A DNA stretch of 10,402 nt, from the NCBI GenBank assembly GCA_947458525.1, contig CANHAG010000019.1, forward strand, positions 1 through 10,402, written 5' to 3'. The notes beneath the pieces are model-generated. The model was not told where the DNA came from, made no database searches, and worked only from the letters and a program-made list of their open reading frames with translations. The translations under genes and the position numbers were made by a program. This DNA is from Rhodospirillaceae bacterium (lineage in GTDB: Bacteria; Pseudomonadota; Alphaproteobacteria; Rickettsiales; UBA3002). This document shows, piece by piece, positions 6,037 through 10,402 of this stretch. The first letter of the stretch is position 1, and each line of letters opens with the position of its first letter.

Positions 6037-7610
6037 GCCTTAGGACGTGCCCAGCGCGCCCAGCTATAAATCATCAGCCGCGTGAGCATGATGGCCGTGA
6101 ACATCGAGGCGAGAATACCGATGGAGAGTGTCACCGCAAAGCCCTTCACTGCGCCTGAGCCGAAATAATAAAGCAGCGCCGCGGCAATCAGCGTGGTCAG
6201 GTTCGAGTCAAAAATCGTTACAAACGCAGCTTTGAACCCATATTCAATGGAAGCTGCCGGCGTGCGGCCAAGGCGGATTTCGTCGCGGATACGCTCGTAA
6301 ATCAGCACATTCGCATCCACCGCCATGCCCATGGTAAGCACAATGCCGGCAATGCCCGGCAGGGTAAGGGTAGCCTGCAGCAGCGAGAGTGCTGCCAGAA
6401 TCAGCACCAGATTCATCATCAGCGCGATATTGGCAAATAGCCCGAACAGACCGTAGGAAAGGAACATGAAGAGCACAACAAGCCCCGTACCGGTGATAAC
6501 GGCGAGCGTGCCCGCATCAATCGAATCCTGACCGAGGCTTGGGCCCACGCTACGCTCCTCAATAATCGTGAGAGGCGCGGGCAGCGCCCCGGCGCGCAGC
6601 AGTACCGCCAGTTCATTGGCAGATTCTACTGTGAAATTCCCTTCAATAATCCCCCGCCCACCCAGAATCGCACTGCGAATGACAGGCGCGGTAATCACCT
6701 TATTATCAAGCAGCACGGCAAAGCGCCTGCCGATATTTGCTTGCGTAATCTCGCCGAATTTCCGTGCGCCCAGCGCATTGAAGGTGAATTCCACCACCGG
6801 CATGCCTTCTTGGAAACTGGCACTGGCATTGGTAAGCAGCTCGCCCGAAAGCGCTACATCGCTGTAAATCGGCAGGCGCGGCACCCCCTGCCCTTCGCTG
6901 CGCGCGGCGGAGGCATCCATCGCGGCAAGCCGCGTGCCTTGCGGCATGGCACCCGCTGCGATTTGCGCCGGGGTAATGGTTTCATTCACCAGATGGAAAT
7001 TCATTTTCGCTGTTTTGCCAAGCAGCGCTTTAAGCTCCGCCGGATTTTGCAAACCCGGCACCTGCACCACAATCCGGTCATCCCCCTGACGCTGGATGAT
7101 GGGCTCTTTCGTACCCGTCTCATTCACCCGGCGATTCACGATTTCAATGGATTGCTGGAGCAGATGGGCGCGCATCTCACGCATTTTGGGGGGGGTATAG
7201 GTCAGCTGGTATTGGTTGCCCCCTTCTTCTACCGAAAGATTCGGATCCACCCGTTCAAAAATCTCGCGCAAAGAAACATCCTCGCGCACCGTCTCGGGGC
7301 GTATGGCAACCGTCACGGATGCGCCCTCGGCCTTCAGCCCCGTATAACCCACGCGCGCTTTGCGCAGCTCTACCCGCAGGCTGTCGCGCAAGTTAGCCAT
7401 GTGCTCGCGTAGATAAGCATCAAAATCAAGCTGCAGCAGCAGGTGCGAGCCGCCGCGCAGATCAAGCCCAAGCGGTGCCGCCTGATTGGGAAGGAAGGAG
7501 GGAAAACGCTTGAGCGTTTGTTCAGACAGAAGATTCGGCAAGGCCGCCAGCGCCGCATAGGCGCAGACCAGCAGCACAATCAACATTTTCCAGCGGGGAA
7601 AGAGAAGCAT
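6024..7610 (-). CDS. secD: Protein translocase subunit SecD
   Basis: A 528-residue inner-membrane protein that, with SecF, uses the proton-motive force to help pull proteins through SecYEG on the periplasmic side. Seen directly: the first membrane helix (about 9-27), the family motif LGLDLRGGSHLLL (47-59), a long periplasmic P1 domain, the segment ANELAVLLRAGALPAPL (331-347), then five C-terminal helices. The fourth helix carries GMAVDANVLIYERIRDE (428-444), with Asp432 at the position of the functional aspartate in this conserved motif. Length is normal and nothing is missing. MLLFPRWK is a typical SecD beginning and supports the ATG at 7610, although no clear Shine-Dalgarno sequence precedes it. 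Oddly, neither secF nor yajC is adjacent: the 3' side meets the exporter operon and the 5' side is fliS. Confidence 0.96.
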   Translation of the reverse strand: MLLFPRWKMLIVLLVCAYAALAALPNLLSEQTLKRFPSFLPNQAAPLGLDLRGGSHLLLQLDFDAYLREHMANLRDSLRVELRKARVGYTGLKAEGASVTVAIRPETVREDVSLREIFERVDPNLSVEEGGNQYQLTYTPPKMREMRAHLLQQSIEIVNRRVNETGTKEPIIQRQGDDRIVVQVPGLQNPAELKALLGKTAKMNFHLVNETITPAQIAAGAMPQGTRLAAMDASAARSEGQGVPRLPIYSDVALSGELLTNASASFQEGMPVVEFTFNALGARKFGEITQANIGRRFAVLLDNKVITAPVIRSAILGGRGIIEGNFTVESANELAVLLRAGALPAPLTIIEERSVGPSLGQDSIDAGTLAVITGTGLVVLFMFLSYGLFGLFANIALMMNLVLILAALSLLQATLTLPGIAGIVLTMGMAVDANVLIYERIRDEIRLGRTPAASIEYGFKAAFVTIFDSNLTTLIAAALLYYFGSGAVKGFAVTLSIGILASMFTAIMLTRLMIYSWARWARPKALPI

Positions 7611-7618
7611 GGGATGGG

Positions 7619-7653
7619 TCAGGATTCAGGATTAAGGCTTGAGGTTTCAGGTT
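7619..7653 (-). repeat. Degenerate 7-bp tandem repeat in the secD leader
   Basis: Five heptamers follow one another on the plus strand: TCAGGAT, TCAGGAT, TAAGGCT, TGAGGTT and TCAGGTT. The first two are identical and the rest differ by one to three bases. The array ends 8 bp from the secD start codon, occupying the place where a ribosome-binding site would be. On the message strand the units read as CCTGAAT-like heptamers, which are not purine-rich. Confidence 0.75.
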
Positions 7654-7734
7654 TTAGCGCTTCCTGCGCAAGAGGCAAGGATTTCGTGGGCAACACATGC
7701 CTGACTGCATAGCGGCATAACCCGCAGGTGAGTC
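7654..7734. other. Rest of the fliS-secD intergenic spacer
   Basis: Together with the heptamer array this makes a 124-bp gap. ATGCC (7697-7701) can pair with GGCAT (7714-7718), but no T-run follows on the minus strand, so it is not a convincing fliS terminator. A weak promoter-like pair on the minus strand (TTGCCT, 16 bases, TAAAAC) is too poor to call. Confidence 0.3.
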
Positions 7735-8223
7735 TTACGCCGAAACGGTGATGGGGTCGGCAGAGTCCTCGGGCGGCAGATTTTTCCCTTGCGGATTCGC
7801 CGCCTCTGCTGCGGCTGCCGTGGCCTGCGCGTGAGACGCCGCTTCGCCACGGTCAATGGCGTCCCACACATCGCGCATGGATTTGAGGTCGCGCAGCACC
7901 TGATCGCACATTTCCACGCTGTTGCTCTGGTGCATGGATAATATCCGCTGATCTGCCAGCGCGTAGAAATCATAGAGCACTTTGGCAGGCTCGCCCCCGG
8001 CCTCAAAATCAAGGCAGGATTGCAGCGCCATGAGAATATCGCCCACCCGCACCAGCTTGTGGTAGCGCCCTTCGATTTCGCCCGCGACCATATGCTCGCG
8101 CGCCTGTTTGAGAAAGCGGATTGCCCCGTCATACAGCATCACCACCTGCCGGGTCTTCGACACGGTATGGCTGGCGCGCTGATAGGCTTTGTGACTTCCC
8201 TGCCGCTGGTTCGAGCCTGTCAT
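7735..8223 (-). CDS. fliS: Flagellar export chaperone FliS
   Basis: A 162-residue helical protein that matches FliS, the cytosolic chaperone that binds the C-terminal tail of flagellin and stops it polymerising before export. Family landmarks are AYQRAS (13-18), QVVMLYDGAIRFLKQA (26-41), ILMALQSCLDFEAGGEPAKVLYDFY (63-87 overall) and the final helix with VLRDLKSMRDVWDAI (109-123). Residues 126-162 are an Ala-, Pro- and acid-rich tail, probably disordered, that makes this protein longer than the usual 120-140 residues. The ATG at 8223 follows GGGGAGAGG at a 9-base spacing. It lies 30 bp downstream of fliD and is presumably on the same sigma-54-dependent message. Confidence 0.92.
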   Translation of the reverse strand: MTGSNQRQGSHKAYQRASHTVSKTRQVVMLYDGAIRFLKQAREHMVAGEIEGRYHKLVRVGDILMALQSCLDFEAGGEPAKVLYDFYALADQRILSMHQSNSVEMCDQVLRDLKSMRDVWDAIDRGEAASHAQATAAAAEAANPQGKNLPPEDSADPITVSA

Positions 8224-8253
8224 TGCAACAAACCTCTCCCCTTCACTTACTGC

Positions 8254-10074
8254 TTAATTATTGCGGGCACTCGCCTGCGCGTCAAGCAGCTCCAGCAGGC
8301 TGTTGGCTCTCGAAAGCGCCGATTCAAGGGCGCTGTATTTGGCGATCAGATCCTCGCGGTAGGCTTCGATTTCGGCATCAATATTATTGATCTCTTCTAT
8401 GTTCCGATCTTTCAGATCCACCAGCTCGGTTTCCGCATTGGTGAGCACCCCGTCCGCATCATTCAGGATATTTTCAAGCGCGTTAAACATCCGGTCACCG
8501 ATACCTTGCGTCACTGTCACATTGATCGTTGCAGTGTTGGCCGTTGAAGCAAAAATCAGCTCGAGCCCCGCAAGCACCGTGCCACTTCGGCCTTTGAGCA
8601 CAAGGCCGCCGCCGGTAGTCGTGGTCGCATCAAGATCGACCGTCTGCGGCACGCCACCCACCGTATAGGCAGCGCTGTAAACAGGCGGCACGGCGGTGCG
8701 GTCAATCGTGAGGGTAAAATTGCTGACGCCCAGCGCATTGGTGCGTTTGAAGGTGGAAAGCGCGGCATTGTCGGAAGCAAGCTGATATTCAAACAGGCGC
8801 TGCACCCCATCAAAATTCGACTCCAGCGCCGAGGTGAGTTTATCCGCATCAATCGTAATAATGTTCCGCGTCAGCGGTGTATCCGCATTGCCGGCAAAAT
8901 CGTCAAAATCAATGCCCACATCGGCCAGCCGCGACGGGTTGCCACCCGTGATGCCGCCCACCACGCGCGTAATCTCGCTTGCGATGCTCGATACAATATT
9001 GCGCAGCGCGCTGTTATTCGATAGCAGCGCGGTTTCCAGCGGCAACCCGTCATCTCCCAGCTGGGTCTGTCTGGAATTAAACGTGCGGAATTCGTTATAC
9101 GCATCCGCAAATTCGGTGATGGCGTTTCTCACAATCTCCGCATCGGGCGAGACGCTGAGCGTAATCGCAGTTGCCGGCGGCGTGGTCTGTTTCACATTAA
9201 ACGTCACCCCCGTCACCGCATCCGATACCGCATTGGTTTCACGTTCAATATCCACCCCGTCCAGTTTGAATTTGGCATTCTGCGCGGACTGATTGGTGGT
9301 GAAGGTCATCTGCGAGAGCACCCCGTCAGGGTCACCGGTCACGGTGCCTGCCGTTTCAAGGTCAAACCCGGTGGGCAGGCCTGTTTTCGTGGCGGTAAAT
9401 ACTAAGCGGAATGTACTGTTTGGCGAACCATCCGCCACTTTCAGCACGGTGGCCTGAATACCGGTGCGGCCTTTCAGATCATTGAACTTATTCGCCACGC
9501 TCTGCAGCGTATCGCCTGCATTCAGTGTCACCACCGCAGCCGGCCCGCCATCGGTTACCCTCAACGAAAAGGTGCCGGCGGAGAACTTGCCTAACTCGGG
9601 CGAGCCGGCGGCCGTCACCACCGATCCGGACGTGGCGCTTGCTACCAGAAAATCATTACTGCTCTGCTTGGTTTCGCGCGCAACCTGGCTTACTTCGTTA
9701 ATGGTAAAGCCCTGCGTTGCCACCCCCGGCTGCACCGTCACCGCCAGATAATTCGATGCCGTTGAACCATTATTCGTAGTCAGCGTTGCCTTACGGTATT
9801 TGAAGATATTGCTGGCATCATTCCCCACGCCGGGCGGGTTGCTGAGCGATTTGGCGGCCGTTTGAAACCGCGCCAGAATCGAGCGCAGTTCGGTATAGGC
9901 CGTTTTCTGGGAATCGAGTTTCTCGTTGGTTGTCTCAAGCACCACGGCGGGCTGGCGCTTTGCCTCTACCAGCGAATTGATGATTGCCTCGGTATCGAGC
10001 GCGCTTTGCGACCCGCCCACCACCGTGCGGCCATTGGACTGGAAAATCTTGCCAAGCTGTATTTGCGTGACCAT
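8254..10074 (-). CDS. fliD: Flagellar filament-capping protein FliD
   Basis: A 606-residue hook-associated protein 2, which sits at the tip of the filament and helps flagellin subunits fold in. The FliD N-terminal domain is plain in ALDTEAIINSLVEAKRQPA (25-43) and the following helix. A flagellin-hook IN motif appears around 268-295 (FKLDGVDIERETNAVSDAVTG). The C-terminal domain runs to the end and finishes in a helical, heptad-rich segment (about 545-600) containing IAKYSALESALSRANSLLELL. The middle (about 130-260 and 430-525) is rich in Thr, Ala, Gly and Val beta structure with almost no conserved features, as expected for exposed D2/D3 domains. It is clearly longer than the roughly 470-residue enterobacterial protein. 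AAAGGG lies 4 bases before the ATG at 10074. Expression probably depends on the RpoN promoter upstream. Confidence 0.94.
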   Translation of the reverse strand: MVTQIQLGKIFQSNGRTVVGGSQSALDTEAIINSLVEAKRQPAVVLETTNEKLDSQKTAYTELRSILARFQTAAKSLSNPPGVGNDASNIFKYRKATLTTNNGSTASNYLAVTVQPGVATQGFTINEVSQVARETKQSSNDFLVASATSGSVVTAAGSPELGKFSAGTFSLRVTDGGPAAVVTLNAGDTLQSVANKFNDLKGRTGIQATVLKVADGSPNSTFRLVFTATKTGLPTGFDLETAGTVTGDPDGVLSQMTFTTNQSAQNAKFKLDGVDIERETNAVSDAVTGVTFNVKQTTPPATAITLSVSPDAEIVRNAITEFADAYNEFRTFNSRQTQLGDDGLPLETALLSNNSALRNIVSSIASEITRVVGGITGGNPSRLADVGIDFDDFAGNADTPLTRNIITIDADKLTSALESNFDGVQRLFEYQLASDNAALSTFKRTNALGVSNFTLTIDRTAVPPVYSAAYTVGGVPQTVDLDATTTTGGGLVLKGRSGTVLAGLELIFASTANTATINVTVTQGIGDRMFNALENILNDADGVLTNAETELVDLKDRNIEEINNIDAEIEAYREDLIAKYSALESALSRANSLLELLDAQASARNN

Positions 10075-10089
10075 GCGACCCTTTTCTTG

Positions 10090-10118
10090 TTTTAAGCCTT
10101 ACGTTTTTAAGCCTTACG
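10090..10118 (-). repeat. Direct repeat of 14 bp at 15-bp period in the fliD leader
   Basis: TTTTAAGCCTTACG occurs exactly at 10090-10103 and again at 10105-10118, with one extra T between. A third, degenerate copy can be read at 10119-10133 (about nine of fifteen positions agree). On the message strand each copy contains CGTAAGGCTTAA. The array ends 15 bp before the fliD start codon. Confidence 0.8.
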
Positions 10119-10130
10119 TAACTTAGCCAT
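10107..10130 (-). CDS. Possible leader peptide MAKLRKA upstream of fliD
   Basis: A seven-codon reading frame, starting ATG at 10130 and ending TAA at 10109-10107, lies between the RpoN promoter and fliD. GAGG precedes the ATG by 10 bases. Its last three codons and stop fall in the direct repeat. The repeat period of 15 keeps the second copy in the same frame after the stop. Such short frames occur by chance, and translation is unproven. Confidence 0.15.
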   Translation of the reverse strand: MAKLRKA

Positions 10131-10145
10131 AAGTTTCTTACCTCA

Positions 10146-10170
10146 CGCACCTCTTCACCCTCTGGGTGCG
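10146..10170 (-). promoter_or_regulatory. Alternative hairpins in the fliD leader
   Basis: CGCACC (10146-10151) can pair with GGTGCG (10165-10170) around a 13-base loop. The internal CACCC (10156-10160) can instead pair with GGGTG (10164-10168) around a 3-base loop. The two structures exclude each other because they share the right-hand arm. The element lies just downstream of the predicted transcription start. No T-run follows, so it is not an intrinsic terminator. Confidence 0.25.
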
Positions 10171-10188
10171 CCAGCTCCTTCTTGGGAA

Positions 10189-10204
10189 TGCAAACCCTGT
10201 GCCA
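10189..10204 (-). promoter_or_regulatory. Sigma-54 (RpoN) promoter of fliD-fliS
   Basis: The minus strand reads TGGCAC, five bases (AGGGT), then TTGCA, a near-perfect match to the -24/-12 consensus, with exactly ten bases between the GG and GC dinucleotides. Transcription would start near 10178, about 104 bases before the fliD ATG. RpoN control of late flagellar genes is well established in many bacteria, which supports the call. The activator site was not identified. Confidence 0.82.
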
Positions 10205-10224
10205 CCTCGCCGCTTACGCTTTAC

Positions 10225-10402
10225 CTAGGCCTTAATCTCAAGTAACGATCCCCGGTTGGCCATCTGAATCTGATAGGGCAGAATGGCCGGTTCGGGAACA
10301 TAAGTAATGGTTCCATCCCGCAAACTGCGGTAGCGCACCACATATTGCCCGCTCGCATCCTTAAAGATGGTAAAGGTACGATCGCTGACCACATACGGGT
10401 CC
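10225..10402 (-). CDS. Unidentified protein, C-terminal fragment
   Basis: The last 58 codons of a minus-strand gene that enters from the right edge and stops with TAG at 10227-10225. The tail is a compact alternation of short beta-like segments, including VVSDRTFTIFKDASGQYVVR, a central DGTITYVPEPAILPYQ and an ending MANRGSLLEIKA. No catalytic motif or membrane segment is visible and I do not recognise the family with confidence. The open frame lies 150 bp upstream of fliD on the same strand, so a flagellum-related small protein (for example something FlaG-like) is possible, but that rests on position only. The sigma-54 promoter begins 20 bp after its stop, so fliD can be transcribed separately from it. 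Confidence 0.6.
   Translation of the reverse strand, partial: DPYVVSDRTFTIFKDASGQYVVRYRSLRDGTITYVPEPAILPYQIQMANRGSLLEIKA

Larger units (their letters stand above)
10075..10224 (-). other. fliD leader and promoter region
   Basis: This 150-bp gap holds the sigma-54 promoter, a leader of about 104 bases with two alternative hairpins, a seven-codon reading frame and a 15-bp-period direct repeat. No longer gene fits here. Confidence 0.6.

Noticed and set aside
6741-7412. Open frame of 223 codons on the plus strand opposite secD
   Set aside because: It lies entirely inside a well-supported secD gene, and its product is rich in Arg, His and Leu without a recognisable domain, typical of an antisense shadow in GC-rich DNA.
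7619-7653. Heptamer array read as a CRISPR or iteron set
   Set aside because: The units are contiguous and 7 bp long with no spacers, and no replication or cas gene is nearby. A simple tandem repeat explains it.
7697-7718. ATGCC/GGCAT stem after fliS as a terminator
   Set aside because: The stem has only five pairs, a 12-base loop and no following T-run on the minus strand.
8020-8547. Plus-strand open frame of 175 codons across the fliS-fliD junction
   Set aside because: It is antisense to two confident flagellar genes, has no family resemblance and no convincing ribosome-binding site.
9935-10150. Minus-strand frame of 71 codons overlapping the fliD start
   Set aside because: It is out of frame with FliD over FliD's conserved N-terminus and has an Arg/Gly-rich product. 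The fliD frame is clearly the real one.

Overview
The window looks like a chromosomal segment of a flagellated Gram-negative bacterium, most likely an alphaproteobacterium. The grounds are a moderately GC-rich composition, a SecD whose N-terminus resembles alphaproteobacterial SecD, an outer-membrane lipoprotein factor, and a FliD/FliS pair behind a sigma-54-type promoter. The species cannot be named from the sequence. No rRNA, tRNA, insertion sequence, phage gene or CRISPR array was seen.

Left edge (1-875, minus strand): the first 37 codons of a Gfo/Idh/MocA-type NAD(P)-dependent oxidoreductase, then a complete TetR/AcrR-family repressor gene. A 109-bp AT-rich divergent region (876-984) separates the repressor from a plus-strand operon. 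It holds plausible back-to-back sigma-70 promoters and two inverted repeats that suit a TetR-type operator.

Plus-strand operon (985-5996): five tightly packed genes encode a short-chain dehydrogenase/reductase, a DevC-like FtsX-family ABC permease, a DevA/LolD-like ATPase, a DevB/HlyD-like periplasmic adaptor and a NodT/TolC-like outer-membrane lipoprotein. Gene gaps are 4, 2 and 15 bp, then a 4-bp overlap. Together they make a complete envelope-spanning tripartite ABC exporter, co-transcribed with one oxidoreductase and probably repressed by the divergent TetR protein. The substrate is unknown. Cyanobacterial DevBCA exports heterocyst glycolipids, so an amphiphilic or lipid-like substrate handled by the SDR is a reasonable but unproven guess.

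Minus-strand block (6024-10402): secD stands without secF beside it (its 3' side faces the exporter operon) and without yajC upstream. Its 5' leader contains a degenerate 7-bp tandem repeat ending 8 bp from the start codon. Further upstream lie fliS (flagellin export chaperone) and fliD (filament cap). fliD has a near-perfect RpoN promoter about 115 bp upstream, and its leader contains a 15-bp-period direct repeat, a seven-codon mini-ORF and alternative hairpins. The right edge holds the last 58 codons of an unrecognised minus-strand gene.

No system can be called new outright. The best candidates for follow-up are the TetR/SDR/DevCAB/NodT export cassette, the sigma-54-controlled fliD leader and the orphaned secD with its repeat-bearing leader.
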